The notes under the pieces are model-generated. The model was not told where the DNA came from. It ran no database searches and worked only from the letters and a program-made list of their open reading frames with translations. Position numbers and translations under genes: made by a program. Shown here in pieces: positions 1-11,152 of a stretch of 64,000 nt of DNA (within the stretch, counting starts at the first letter, position 1; each line of letters starts with the position of its first letter). The DNA is from Notolepis coatsorum (taxonomy: Eukaryota; Chordata; Actinopteri; Aulopiformes; Paralepididae), in NCBI GenBank assembly GCA_963971535.1, contig OZ020588.1, positions 122,268,887 to 122,332,886 of the forward strand, in the 5' to 3' direction.

Positions 1-365
<365 letters not shown>

Positions 366-390
366 TAGCTGCAGTATATATTAGGGGTGG

Positions 391-1490
391 AATGGTTCAC
401 AAAAATCACGGTTCGGTTCATATCGTGGTTTTGGGGTCATGGTTTTCGGTTTGGTATGGTTTAGTGGGGAGAATAAATGCCATTTCTAAGTATTTGGGGG
501 GGAAATTATAATAATGTTTAGTCTTCAATGCATACTTGTCAATTATCATCAATTAGTTGTTAATTATAGGTGGCTGTCATAAGGGGATGTGTCTGAAGAA
601 CAGTTTTTCTCATTCTGGTGTAATCAAAGTGTTGTGGGCAATCTGTCAGGCAATTAAAACAAGAATATATATAATTAATTAGGCATTGTAATTAATTAAT
701 CTAAATCAACATGGTGGTGAGAAGCATTTACATATATATTTGGAATATGCAGTAATGGCCATAACAATCAATGCATTTAATACAATTTTAAAAAATCTGA
801 AATATTCAGGGGGGAAAAGGACAGTACAAGTAAATCCCATTAATAAAACAACTGTTCCTGATGAGGGTGTGTTGGTGCTTTTACCTGCATGGTTCAATGA
901 GGGTCTCCAGTCTCTGCAGCTTGTGGTCAACATGACCTTGTGCTTCTGTAGGTCCATTCTGTTGCTCATGTTCTGTTTACAGCTGGTGTAGCTCCTCCAT
1001 ATTGGCAGGGCTGTGTTTAAAATGCTCTACTATCTTGTGACACTTTGTCAATGCGCCAACAAGCTCTGTCAAAACCATTGCGGCTATCTGTGACAGGGAT
1101 GGCATGTACTCGAATGGAAGCCAAAATTGAAATTGGCTTGCAGCCTTTTGCAATCCATTTTGTGATTGAGTGTGTTAATCTGTCACAGGTAGACTTACTC
1201 AGTTTGCGTTTGAAAACCTGATCAAGTGTGACTTGATGGACTTGATGAGGCTGGTTGCTCACTGTAGCATACAGGGCTGTTCTATAGGACTGACCTCCGA
1301 TCTCGAGCACACTGCTAAGTGCTTTGTATGGAGGTAATATTTCAGGCTTCAAGTACTCAGATAATAAAATAATTCCTCACTGCACAAATTGCACAGAACA
1401 GCGTTCCATCTGGGAATTGTTTTAATGTAAATAATCCATTCACTGGGTCAAGCAACGCTTTCTCATCTGTTTCCATAATGTTTACAAAGT
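391..1490 (-). mobile_element. decayed hAT-like DNA transposon fragment
   Basis: The left edge (from 391) carries the TAGGGGTGGAATGG-type start followed by GGTTCGGTTC, a style common at ends of fish hAT elements. The minus strand holds remnants of a transposase-like reading frame, including a cysteine pair (LFCAIC, near 1390-1400) resembling the start of a BED zinc finger. No matching right terminal repeat or target duplication was found, so the element is probably truncated near 1490. Assignment to hAT is inference from these weak signals. Confidence 0.45.
1017..1352 (-). pseudogene. hAT-like transposase N-terminal remnant (BED-type family)
   Basis: A minus-strand frame of 111 codons contains a segment with KSTCDRLTHSITKWIAKGC and KPISI. 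This resembles the stretch just after the BED zinc finger of hAT transposases (ZBED-like), where a Lys/Ser-rich linker precedes an 'I..WI..D..P.S' block. Such transposases bind terminal repeats and perform cut-and-paste transposition. The fragment lacks the catalytic RNase H-like core and the C-terminal dimerisation region. The upstream zinc-finger codons are in a frame broken by stops, so no functional product is expected. Confidence 0.5.
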
Positions 1491-1557
1491 TACTGTGTGA
1501 TAGCAATTTATGTAACATGTATATTTTTTAATATAATTAATTGTTATTTTGACAGCC

Positions 1558-3786
1558 TGTTATGTACTAGAGGCCTGGGCCCTCATTCATCAACGTGTTC
1601 TACGCACAGATCTGTGCTTACCCTGTGCGTACGATAATTTCTAAGCAAATTTCGATTTGAACTTGACTCCGTGCTTACATCTACGCACAGGTCAGACCAG
1701 GCGTACCTGGCGCCCAGTGGTAGAATATCGTTACTACACATAAGCACTCCTCAGTCCTGCATTCGTTTCAAGGCGGAAATAAGCTTCTGTGCATTAGTGT
1801 TCAACTTCTGTATGACCCGTAATTCATTATAGTTCATTGTAAAATAGCGACAGTAGTGTAATTATAACGGGCTCACACGCGAACAAGAGGTTGGCCTGCT
1901 TGTTTGGCACGGGGGGGCAGACGCAAAACACCAACCTCCAAACGCGATTAGATATTGTTTCAAATAAAAAGCTAATTATTTTGTGTGTCATGTTTCCAAA
2001 TAAGATTGGTCACGAAATGCTTTCTACTTCAATTTGTTGGTTAGAATAGATGACCTCCGTTGAAACTTCACTGAGACTAACAGTCTATTTGTGAGCTCCC
2101 GCACAGACGTGATGATAATAATAATAATAACAATAATAATAATAGCTTCATTTTATATAGCGCCTTTCAAGAGACCCAAGGTCGCTTTACATAGATAGGG
2201 GGGGGGGAATAACAAAGTAACAAACATAGTGGACAGACACACAACATATATATGATGGAATTAATTCAAGATCCTCTCCACCCTCGGGTCTTTGCCACCG
2301 CGGCACGGTCCATCGTGATATTGGAGATGGATCGAGCAATAGACTGTTACTTACTGTAGCTGTCAAAGCTCCATCACAAATGCAGTTATGTGAATAGAAA
2401 GGGATTCCACTCAGTCAATGTTGCGATGCGCATTTGCCTGATACATGTTATTGCTGGATGCCGGGAGGAAGGCGATGCTGAATGTTTTCAATTCATTAAA
2501 TAAAACGGATACTTTTTGCAAGGGTTTACTGACTGTCATACAAATAATCAACCAACTACATACTGTAACTTTTCAGTGCACGTTCTTATTTACATTGTGA
2601 CAACAGCCTTGTGAGTTCCCGCAGTGACCCGCACACAGACATGATGGAATTCAAGTTCATGTTTGTATTGATCACATATAGGCAGGCTACACATGGCGCA
2701 TCTGCTACATCATACATGGCAGTAAGATTCATTGTTCTTGTATTATATGCTCTCGTATTATCGTTTATTGTTTAGGCTACCCAATACTGACATCAAAATA
2801 GATTGTAGTATGCCTCTAGAAATCATATGCAGCAGGTAGAAAATTGACGGGAGATCCATCGCGATTTGGAATCAAATTGAGGAGAACTTTAATCCCTGGG
2901 TATTAATCAAACAACACGGGAAAAGGCAATCATATTCCAGCGCGGTCTTTATTAGCCGACAACAAAATAGATGCCTCTAAAAATCATATAGCCAATCGAA
3001 CACAACTAATAAAGGCATTCATATTACAGCACGGTTATAATGACACACAACCAACGCCAAACAGTGGTCAACGAACGGTCTTTATTAGTATTTTGAGCTG
3101 TCCAGGCAGAATTGCAGCAATGGTCTTAGGGAGCCGTTGATATCTGACATCACCGTTTACAAATCCGCCTTTTATTTATCCCATAATACGCGATAGTGTC
3201 TTCTTGGTTCGACAGCAGTGAATTCTCCGTGGAGTTTCTCAGGGTTCCGCTCGGGTCAGTCCATTATTTCACATCCCATGGGGGGTGTTTCCTCACTTTC
3301 ATGACCATATATGGATAATCATGCACAAGCATTGACGGTAGAACAAAGTGGTATTCATCAACACGGAGGAGCATAGAGCCTGCATACGCAGTGTGTGATG
3401 AATCCCGACTTCCCTGTGCGTACACTAGTTCTACATTCCGTGCTTACGTGTGGAAATAGAACATTTCTACGCACACAATTGATGAATGAGGGCCCTGGTC
3501 ACTCCTGTGTCACCAGGGCATGCAGGTGAGGGCTGCCAATTAGCCAATTAGTGCTGATTGGTTACCTGCTGGGAGCTGTAAAGACAGACCTAGGAACACA
3601 CATGCAGAGTCGGTGCTTAGAGAAAGAGCTATTAGGTTCTTCAGTCCTTGTCCGTTGGTTTACCTTAACACTTTAGTTTACATTTACATTAATAGTTCCT
3701 TGATTTAGTTGCAGTTTTGAGTTAGAGCACAGGGTTTTGGTGTTGGTTACACATAGGTTGCGTACCCATGAGCCAGGGTCGTAACA
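1558..3786 (+). repeat. 5' LTR, interrupted by a nested transposon
   Basis: The LTR sequence lies at 1558-1577 and 3498-3786. Removing 1578-3494 plus one copy of the duplicated CTG leaves exactly 309 bp, the same length as the 3' LTR. It begins TG and ends CA as expected for retroviral-type LTRs. Transcription of the element should start in this LTR, but the 1.9-kb insertion near its start separates any upstream part from the rest. Confidence 0.93.
1578..3494. mobile_element. PIF/Harbinger-like non-autonomous element
   Basis: The element starts GGCCCTCATTCATCAA and ends with its perfect inverse complement (16-bp terminal inverted repeats). It is flanked by the 3-bp duplication CTG (1575-1577 and 3495-3497). 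The intact 3' LTR at 7208 shows the empty target, so both ends are certain. A 3-bp CWG duplication is known for Harbinger elements in fish; the family name rests on that. No transposase frame is present in its 1917 bp. It includes a short ATA run near 2113 and a segment resembling a common fish repeat near 2155. Confidence 0.85.
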
Positions 3787-3788
3787 GT

Positions 3789-3806
3789 TGGGCGCTCGTC
3801 CGGGAT
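3789..3806 (+). promoter_or_regulatory. primer binding site, tRNA-Pro-like
   Basis: Two bases after the 5' LTR lies TGGGCGCTCGTCCGGGAT. It matches the complement of the 3' end of tRNA-Pro used by many vertebrate retroelements at all but one position. It would prime minus-strand DNA synthesis. Confidence 0.75.
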
Positions 3807-4676
3807 CTTTTACCCCTAGAACTTTGTTTGGTGTTTTTTTTTTTGTGTTGCACGGGGTGTCATCGTATTATGGTTTGGGTGGTGTTCGTTACATATGGTG
3901 TAACGTGGGGGCTGAGCCATTTCATCAAACAGGTGAGTATGCCGTATTTGTTTGTAATTTGATGTGACTACTTATGCTGTTAAAATATATAGTTTAGTAG
4001 GCACCACATGTAGATAGGGACATATTTTTCTGGTTGTTGGTTAGCGTCCGGTGCACCACGTACTCCTGGGGCGGTCAATGAAATGATTGGTATATGATCT
4101 TTGACTGGTAGCAGGTGTGGTTGAAGAAAGTTAGGTCTACAGGGCATTTAATTTAAGGGTAGGTAGATTAGGGCGGCCAGGAAACACAGGTAGTGTGGTA
4201 GGGCTTGATTTAGTGTTTCTTAGGGTAGACATGTGGTAGGCCGGTTTTTTCTGCAGTTTAGACGTAGAAGCCTATGTAGTCACATCAGGTTAGAAGGCGC
4301 ACCTGTTTGGAATATTTTGTTGGATTTATTTTGTTTGTTTGAGTGTTTGGTGAGCATACCTGGTAGCACCTAACACCCTGAGTGTATGACACGTCTATTT
4401 GGGGTGGGTGTGGTTTTTTTTTTATGTTTTTTTTTGCGTCCTTGAAATGTGCGCTCCGTAGCACACATTGCCACCGCGTCCCTTTATGATTAATATTAGT
4501 GGCTTTGGCATTCTGTATGGTTCTTCAGTGGTTCGTCGTGGTTCTTTAGTCGTTCTTCAGTGGTTCTTTAGTGTTTCTTTGGTGGCTCGTTAGGTGGATT
4601 GTGTGTGTGCTAGGGTGCTTTTGGCAGCTTTTTGGTGACTCTAAGGTGAACGGGTTGTGGCGCTGGTGCAGGAAAG
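3807..4676 (+). other. untranslated leader of the LTR element
   Basis: This 870-bp stretch between the primer site and the gag start has no long open frame. It is T/G-rich with imperfect 'GGTTCTTCAGTGG'-like repeats near 4515-4590. Packaging signals would be expected here but cannot be identified by eye. Confidence 0.6.
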
Positions 4677-6983
4677 ATGGCTTCCGTTAGGGATTTTGTT
4701 GATCTCCCTTCACATGACATGTTGGAGAGGTTTTCCAAAGAACAGCTTCTGGAGCTTGCTGTACACTACAAGGTGGAGCTTTCTCCCAGTGAGAAACGGT
4801 TGAAGCCAACTGCCTTGAGTGCTTTAAGGGTGTTGCTCATTAGAGGGCAGGTGCTTGAGGAGAGGGTGGAGCAGCCTCCTTCGTCTGACGCGTCTCCGCT
4901 ATTACCTGGTGCAGAGGGTGAATGGAGGGTTAGAGAGTTGGAGTTTAAGGAGAGGCAGCTACACCAAGAGCGTGAGGAGAGGAGAAAGGAGCGTGAGCTT
5001 AAGGAGCGTGAGCTTAAGGGGAGAGAGAGGAGAGAGGAGCGTGAGCATGAGCGTGAGCTTAAGGAGCATGAGTTTAAGGAGAGACAAATGTTGCTGGAGC
5101 ACGAGCGTGCGCAGAAGGAGCTTGAGTATAAGCATGCTGCCTTACAGGCGGGTGCTCTGCATCCAGAGTCACGTTCCGGGTTTGATGTCTTCGCCGATGA
5201 GTTTGTGTTGACACACAAGTCCGTGTTTTTGGAGGACTACCGTGTTGAGTCCGGGGATAGGCGTCCTGTTCAGGGGGGCCGTTTCCCAAAACCTGTGTCT
5301 GCTGGTCAGTTAACTTCACCTCCTAGGCGGGGTGGTTCGGCTGGTGCATTCCCAGAAGGGATTATCTGTTTTTACTGTAAAGAACCTGGTCATATCGTTG
5401 CTGGATGCCCGGTGCTTGAGCAGAAAAGTTTCAGAACCGTGGCTCTGGTAGAAACCATATGCAGGACGCCTATGCCAACGTTAGATGGGGAAAGTATCAA
5501 ACGTGTGGACAAAGGGCTCGAGGGTTCCTCAAGGTTTATGATGAATGGATTTGTTTCCCTGACTAATGCACTAGAGTCCAAACAGGCTATAACAATTTGG
5601 AGAGATACCGGTGCTTTTCAGTCCCTCATTCTGGAGGGGGTTTTGCCGTTTTCAGAAAACTCTTCTTTGCATTCCGGTGTCGTTGTTCGGGGCTTTGGAG
5701 GTGGATTTGTGGATGCACCTTTGCATGAGGTCACGCTCAATTCTCCCTTAGTATCAGGCAATGTTGTTGTGGGGGTATGTTCTCACATTCCCATTAAGGG
5801 GGTGTCCTTCATTCTAGGGAATGATTTGGCTGGTGACAAAGTGTTGGCTACTCCGGTTGTAACTCCCATTCCTGTGGTTTCTGAGGTCTCTAATGAGCTG
5901 GCACAGAAACATCCAGGAGTGTTTCCTGTGTGTGCTGTGGCACGAGAAATGTCAAAGGACAAAAGTGATGTTGTTGATATTTCGACTTGGGACATTACAC
6001 TTAGTGACACATTCTTTGTTGAATTAAAATGTGTACCTGTTGAGAATTTTGGAAAGCACACTGTGGATGTACCTCTGCATAATGATTCTCTTGATTGTGG
6101 TTTTGTGTTAGGCCCGGTGGTGAAACCAGAGTTGACATGCGTGCCAGAGAAGCATGTGACAGGAGATGATATGGCAGCGCAGTGTCTCAAGGTCTTCCCA
6201 GCCTGTACGGTGGCTGAGGCCACAAACGAATTGGAGGAGGAGTGTGGGAAGGATGCTATGAGAGGTGCTGTTGTTTCATGTGACACCGTTCTAGTTGGGG
6301 AGGCTACTAAGCTTGACTTAGGCTGCCAGCCTTCCCACAATAGCTCTATTGTCCCTAATGTTTCACTTGTGGGCAGGGATGGTCCCAGTATGTCAGTTGA
6401 TGATTCTGACATTGATCCACATGTCCACACTGATTCTCTGCCATGCACTAGGTGTGATGGTCAACCTAGTTACCTGTGTCCTGTGGAGCAGGAGCCGCCT
6501 TCGCGACCTGGTCTGTTGAGTGGCAGCCATTTTGATTTTGATCAGGACAAAGTTATTTTGGGTGACGCCATTTTAGATGGTGCTCCAGACGTTATTGTGA
6601 CTGTCGTACTGCCATGTTCCCGGTACACTGGGGCTGTACCTGAGGCGGTACAGCCTACTCTGGATGTTCACGGTGTGCAGTATCCTGAACTGCCAGTGCC
6701 AGGTGGGATGGATATGGGTGCGGTGGTGGTATCAGTGATCTATGGTTTTGTTGTGCTGTGTTCTGTTCTGTTAAGCGCAGTTCTCAGGTTGATTTTGGTT
6801 TGCAGTATAATTTTGACAGATCGGTATCGGTGGTCGTGTTCGACAGGGGCCGACCCGGTTCTTGCCTTGAACCATTTTGATGTTTACGTTGGATCCTCCA
6901 GTTTACCCCTTGTTGTGTATACAGACCATAAGCCTTTGGTTTTTCTTCGCAGCATGGTGAACTTGAACCATCGTTTGATGTGA
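4677..6983 (+). CDS. gag-protease polyprotein fused to an RNase H remnant
   Basis: A 768-codon frame. Residues about 1-60 look like a gag N-terminal region; about 82-152 are a highly charged Glu/Arg/Lys heptad-like stretch, probably coiled coil. A CCHC zinc knuckle (C231, C234, H239, C244) should bind RNA. D310-T311-G312 is the aspartic protease active-site triad, followed by an FILGND block typical of retroelement proteases. Residues about 410-690 are a linker with two degenerate VFP.C.VA repeats. The frame then jumps to an RNase H C-terminal piece (TDHKPLVFL from residue 749). The polymerase core and integrase are absent. Just after the stop, RNase H-like codons continue (WSLFLQAYNLDIRH), so a TGA truncates what remains. 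The ATG at 4677 is the first in frame after the leader. Confidence 0.85.
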   Translation: MASVRDFVDLPSHDMLERFSKEQLLELAVHYKVELSPSEKRLKPTALSALRVLLIRGQVLEERVEQPPSSDASPLLPGAEGEWRVRELEFKERQLHQEREERRKERELKERELKGRERREEREHERELKEHEFKERQMLLEHERAQKELEYKHAALQAGALHPESRSGFDVFADEFVLTHKSVFLEDYRVESGDRRPVQGGRFPKPVSAGQLTSPPRRGGSAGAFPEGIICFYCKEPGHIVAGCPVLEQKSFRTVALVETICRTPMPTLDGESIKRVDKGLEGSSRFMMNGFVSLTNALESKQAITIWRDTGAFQSLILEGVLPFSENSSLHSGVVVRGFGGGFVDAPLHEVTLNSPLVSGNVVVGVCSHIPIKGVSFILGNDLAGDKVLATPVVTPIPVVSEVSNELAQKHPGVFPVCAVAREMSKDKSDVVDISTWDITLSDTFFVELKCVPVENFGKHTVDVPLHNDSLDCGFVLGPVVKPELTCVPEKHVTGDDMAAQCLKVFPACTVAEATNELEEECGKDAMRGAVVSCDTVLVGEATKLDLGCQPSHNSSIVPNVSLVGRDGPSMSVDDSDIDPHVHTDSLPCTRCDGQPSYLCPVEQEPPSRPGLLSGSHFDFDQDKVILGDAILDGAPDVIVTVVLPCSRYTGAVPEAVQPTLDVHGVQYPELPVPGGMDMGAVVVSVIYGFVVLCSVLLSAVLRLILVCSIILTDRYRWSCSTGADPVLALNHFDVYVGSSSLPLVVYTDHKPLVFLRSMVNLNHRLM

Positions 6984-7199
6984 TGGAGTTTGTTCCTCCA
7001 GGCGTATAACTTGGATATTCGCCACATCGTTGGAGGGACAACGTGCTAGCAAACGCCCTCTCACGATCATAGTACCGGTGTTTGTGGTACCCGTTATCGC
7101 TGTTGTGGTAGTGGCCCTGACAACTAAGGGGTCACAGTTGGTTTTTGTTTTGTTTATGGGTTGGTGTGTAGTGGTTGCCTCTTGGGCAACCAGTTTGGT
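6984..7199 (+). pseudogene. RNase H tail remnant and 3' untranslated region
   Basis: After the TGA at 6981-6983 the same frame reads WSLFLQAYNLDIRHIVGG, a normal continuation of Ty3/gypsy RNase H, before a further stop. No integrase follows. The remainder up to the purine tract is non-coding. Confidence 0.7.
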
Positions 7200-7207
7200 G
7201 GGGGAGG
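7200..7207 (+). promoter_or_regulatory. polypurine tract
   Basis: GGGGGAGG sits directly against the TG of the 3' LTR, the position of the plus-strand primer in LTR elements. Confidence 0.75.
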
Positions 7208-7516
7208 TGTTATGTACTAGAGGCCTGGTCACTCCTGTGTCACCAGGGCATGCAGGTGAGGGCTGCCATTTAGCCAATTAGTGCTGATTGGTTACCTGCT
7301 GGGAGCTGTAAAGACAGACCTAGGAACACACATGCAGAGTCGGTGCTTAGAGAAAGAGCTATTAGGTTCTTCAGTCCTTGTCCGTTGGTTTACCTTAACA
7401 CTTTAGTTTACATTTACATTAATAGTTCCTTGGTTTAGTAGCAGTTTTGAGTTAGACCACAGGGTTTTGGTGTTGGTTACACATAGGTTGCGTACCCATG
7501 AGCCAGGGTCGTAACA
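7208..7516 (+). repeat. 3' LTR, intact
   Basis: A 309-bp TG...CA repeat, identical to the reconstructed 5' LTR except for 4 substitutions. It supplies the uninterrupted target sequence used to define the Harbinger-like insertion in the 5' LTR. Confidence 0.95.
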
Positions 7517-7522
7517 CAGCCC

Positions 7523-7553
<31 letters not shown>

Positions 7554-8297
7554 CACGAAGCCAAATAAAATGTGTAAAAACAATAATAATTATATGGTAC
7601 AAATGGAATAACAATTATATATCCACATGATATACCATGTTACAATATTAGGCTATCCAGTTATTTTACAGTTACAACCAATAAAGGTAAACTTTAAGCA
7701 AATGTGTTTTCATAATCTTTACTAGTTTCCATGGTAACTAATACAATACCCATACACCTTGCCAATCCTTTAGTCATTTGTATCCCTTGTCATTCTCATT
7801 GGTTATCGTGGCATTTGCCGCCATCCTTGTTTTCTTTGAAGCCTGAATAAAACATGAAAACTATGGCATTTAAAAACAAACAAGTCAGGTAATCACAAGT
7901 ATATAATTTCAATAGTGTATTTTGTATTATGACTTTAACCATTTTGGCTCCGTAAGAATTCACTCGAGACTGGTTTTAAAATGGAGAGGCTTATGGGTAC
8001 TGTAGTAGTTACCATGGAAACAAGTAAATATTCAATTGCATTAGGTATACACAGTCCACAGATCTTTGCTCTACTCCACTCTACTCTGCTCCACTCCGCT
8101 CCCTTCAAATGACAGAGCAATTGAATAAGTGGAGCCATATGAACCCGCTACCTTGAGAAACTCATAATTGTACAAACCGAACATATTTGTACATATACAG
8201 TATTTCGTTTTGGTGTAAAGTGGATCTGCAAGCAAAAACGGAAAAAGGGCACTTTTTTATGAGGCACAAACGGGCAGGTGCTCGTGCAACTGCCTCA
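7523..8297. other. short (TA)n then unassigned DNA
   Basis: A TA run occupies 7523-7549. The rest is AT-rich with no convincing gene, RNA or transposon end. A small imperfect 'TCTACTCCACTC' run lies near 8072-8105. Confidence 0.5.
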
Positions 8298-8305
8298 CAC
8301 ACACA

Positions 8306-8337
<32 letters not shown>

Positions 8338-8364
8338 CACCTACACCTACACCTACACCTACAC

Positions 8365-8397
<33 letters not shown>

Positions 8398-8490
8398 AAC
8401 TATAGAAAATGAGCTGATGCTAGAAAATACCAGTCAACATGTGTGATCATTGATCAGAGAGAGAGAGAGAGAGATAGAGGGGGGGGGGCT
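8298..8490. repeat. compound microsatellites (AC), (ACGC), (CTACAC), (GA), G-run
   Basis: From 8298 the sequence passes through CA, CACG, CTACAC and CA repeats to 8394. After about 60 bp follows a GA run and a G run near 8455-8488. Open frames across it are simple-repeat artefacts. Confidence 0.95.
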
Positions 8491-9117
8491 TCTGTAAGTT
8501 CAGTGGATGCGACGCAAGAACTTGACCATATTCCACTGATTTCCCACAATACTTGCAACTAAAGATAGCTAGTTGGCACATTTCAAGCTGCTAAATAGTA
8601 TAGATAGACTCGACAGTACTACTTGCAAATAGTGTCAACCAATTGCTTCAATACGAATTGGCCACATACCTGATGTCTGTCTCAAAGTAACTCATCCCGC
8701 TGACTGCTGAGTGTCTATGATGCTACATGATATGCACACAATACACTTTCACAATAGCGGGAGACCAGGGGGAGGGGGGAGAGAAGGACATCGCCTGGGA
8801 CTCTTGAGCACCAATCTCCCAACCTGATATTTTGATACAATCAATATATTTGTTCTGCAGAGCAGGCAAACATGAATGCATTTATTTATTAAAATAATAT
8901 TTAATAATAAAAAAAGAGAGAAGAACCCTTTGAGGTCTATGTATGCACGTGCCACGCAATTTCCGGGCAATATGTTTGCATAGAATGGTCAAGCTGCTTG
9001 CAATTAGCTGGTTCTGGTTATCATGGCCAGTTTACTTTTCCTAAAGAAATTGCTGTCATTGGACTCGCAATTGTTACAATTTCCCCACAATAATACACAG
9101 TAACTCTAAACTCTAAA
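8491..9117. other. unassigned DNA
   Basis: No gene, terminal repeat or RNA was recognised. Some A-rich and G-rich patches are present. Confidence 0.45.
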
Positions 9118-9397
9118 CATCGCTTTCCAAAATAATCCAGTCTTTTTTCATAGATCGCAAGATATGCCGCGGTATATGCAATATGCCCAAATCGTTCAGG
9201 TTGCTCGCCTAAAACCCCAAATACTTCCAAATCAAAGGTATATACCATATACATATGTCTTCACAAAATCATCAAGGGGGGAGGGGGGGGGGGTAGTCTT
9301 ACCCCGAAAATGCGATCGTTACCAAAAGCATGGTTTAGGTCCGGTAAAATACGACCGATGTTTCAGGTTCGGTATAGACATAGAATAGACCTTACCT

Positions 9398-9747
9398 TAG
9401 ACAAATCCGTCCGTGAGGCTCTGAAAGTGCGCACATCAGCATACAACACCGGGCTGGTGACAGGCAACATGGAAGAACACAAGATGGCAAGATACAACGT
9501 CAGGAGAGCAGTAATAGAGGCAAAACGGCGTTACAGGGATAAAGTTGAACTTCAGTTTGAACAGGCTGACTCTAGAGGCATGTGGCAGGGCCTCAGAACA
9601 ATGACAGACTACAAAGGAACCCCCCTCAAACTGAACAGTGACATCTCCTTAGCAAATGATCTCAACTCCTTCTATGCAAGGTTTGAGGCTGTGAATAACA
9701 ACACCAGCCTACAAACCACGGCAATGGGGGGGGGGGGGGTCTGCTGA
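9398..9747 (+). pseudogene. L2 RT, N-terminal part (frame broken at a G14 run)
   Basis: Codons from about 9401 encode the region linking endonuclease to reverse transcriptase (SVREALKVRTSAYN, EAKRRYRDKVELQFEQADS, MWQGLRTMTDYKG). The endonuclease is missing. Translation stops at TGA 9745-9747, just past a run of 14 G (9726-9739). Thirteen or sixteen G would join it to the following frame. The same lesion occurs in copy B. Confidence 0.8.
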
Positions 9748-9757
9748 TGGAGACTCA

Positions 9758-11152
9758 GTGTTCAGGGTAACAGAGCATGAGGTGAGACGGATCTTTAAAA
9801 AAGTGGATATCAGGAAGGCAGCAGGACCGGACGGCATCCCCGGCCGCGTCCTAAAAGTCTGTGCCGACCAACTGGCCCCGGTATTCACTGACATCTTCAA
9901 CCTGTCCTTGGAACAGGCCGTCATCCCCACCTGTCTGAAGAAGTCCACCATCATCCCTGTACCCAAAAAATCTACGCCCGCTTGCCTCAACGACTACCGC
10001 CCTGTAGCCCTCACCTCCATAGCCATGAAGTGCTTTGAGAAGCTAGTGAAGGGCTACATCTGTTCCTCCCTCCCCATCAACCTGGACCCTCTGCAATTTG
10101 CATATCGCCCCAACAGGTCCACAGAGGACGCCATAGCCCATGTGCTGCACACAGCAGCATCACATCTGGACAAGAGGCAGGGGAACTATGTGAGAATGCT
10201 GTTCATCGACTACAGCTCAGCATTCAATACCATAGTCCCCTCCAAACTCATAGCCAAGCTCAGGGACCTGGGCTTGAACTATGACCTGTGCCAGTGGGTC
10301 CTGGACTTCCTGACGGGCAGACCCCAGGTGGTAAGAGCCGGCAACTGCACCTCCTCATCCATCACGCTCAACATAGGGGCCCCCCAGGGCTGTGTTCTGA
10401 GCCCCCTCCTCTACTCCCTGTACACACATGACTGCGTAGCACAGCGGAACAACAACACCATCATCAAATTTGCTGATGACACAGTAGTGGTGGGCCTGAT
10501 CTCTGCCAACGACGAAAGGGCCTACCTGGAAGAGGTAGAGAACCTGTCACAGTGGTGTCAGGAGAACTGCCTCTCCCTGAACGTCAGCAAAACAAAAGAG
10601 ATGATTGTGGACTTCAGGAGGTCGGGGGTCAAGGACTACAGCCCCCTCAGCATCGACGGGGCACCAGTTGAGAGAGTGAACAGTTTCAAGTACCTCGGAG
10701 CCCACATATCCGAGGACTTGACATGGACCACACACATTGACAGTGTTGTGAAGAAGGCACGACAACGCCTCTACTTCCTCAGGCGCCTAAGGAAGTTCCA
10801 AGTCAGTCAGAAGATCCTTAGGAACTTCTACTCATGTACAATAGAGAGCATCCTGACCGGCAACATCACCTCCTGGTTTGGGAATAGCACTGCACAAGAC
10901 CGTAGCAGACTACAAAGAGTGACACGTTCAGCCGAACGCACAATTAGAGGGGGGCTTCCCACCCTCCAGAACATTTACAACAAGCGGTGCAAGGGGAAGG
11001 CTAAGAGAATTATTAAGGACTCGAGCCACCCGAACAACTGCCTCTTTGAACTGCTGCCGTCAGGCAAGCGATACCGGAGTCTTATGGCGAGCACAGAAAG
11101 ACTCAGAAGGAGCTTCTATCCCCAGGCCATCAGGCTGCTAAACGAACAATAA
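9758..11152 (+). pseudogene. L2 reverse transcriptase, main domain, copy A
   Basis: A 464-codon open stretch encodes RNA-directed DNA polymerase of a non-LTR retrotransposon, which copies element RNA at a nicked target. Visible blocks: [65 protein letters not shown], and the catalytic FADDTVVVG (F238-D241). A thumb-like C-terminus follows, ending [10 protein letters not shown]...[15 protein letters not shown], after which 3' UTR begins. There is no proper start codon because the natural frame enters from the upstream segment across the G run. The polymerase residues look intact, but the copy lacks endonuclease and is out of frame. Confidence 0.88.

Larger units (their letters stand above)
1558..7516 (+). 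mobile_element. Ty3/gypsy-type LTR retrotransposon, pol-deleted
   Basis: The element is bounded by LTRs that start TGTTATG and end CGTAACA and is flanked by a perfect 5-bp target duplication, CAGCC (1553-1557 and 7517-7521). The LTRs are 309 bp once a nested insertion in the 5' copy is removed, and differ at 4 positions, so the insertion is fairly recent. Inside are a primer binding site, one 768-codon gag-protease frame fused to an RNase H remnant, and a purine tract before the 3' LTR. Reverse transcriptase and integrase are missing, so mobility would need proteins from a complete relative. Confidence 0.93.

Noticed and set aside
4766-5218. 150-codon minus-strand Ser/Cys/Leu-rich frame
   Set aside because: Antisense shadow of the Glu/Arg-rich gag coiled coil.
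5783-6448. 221-codon minus-strand frame
   Set aside because: Shadow of the open gag-protease frame on the other strand; no recognisable domain.
8162-8399. Thr/His and Val/Cys repeat frames
   Set aside because: Translations of CA/CACG microsatellites.
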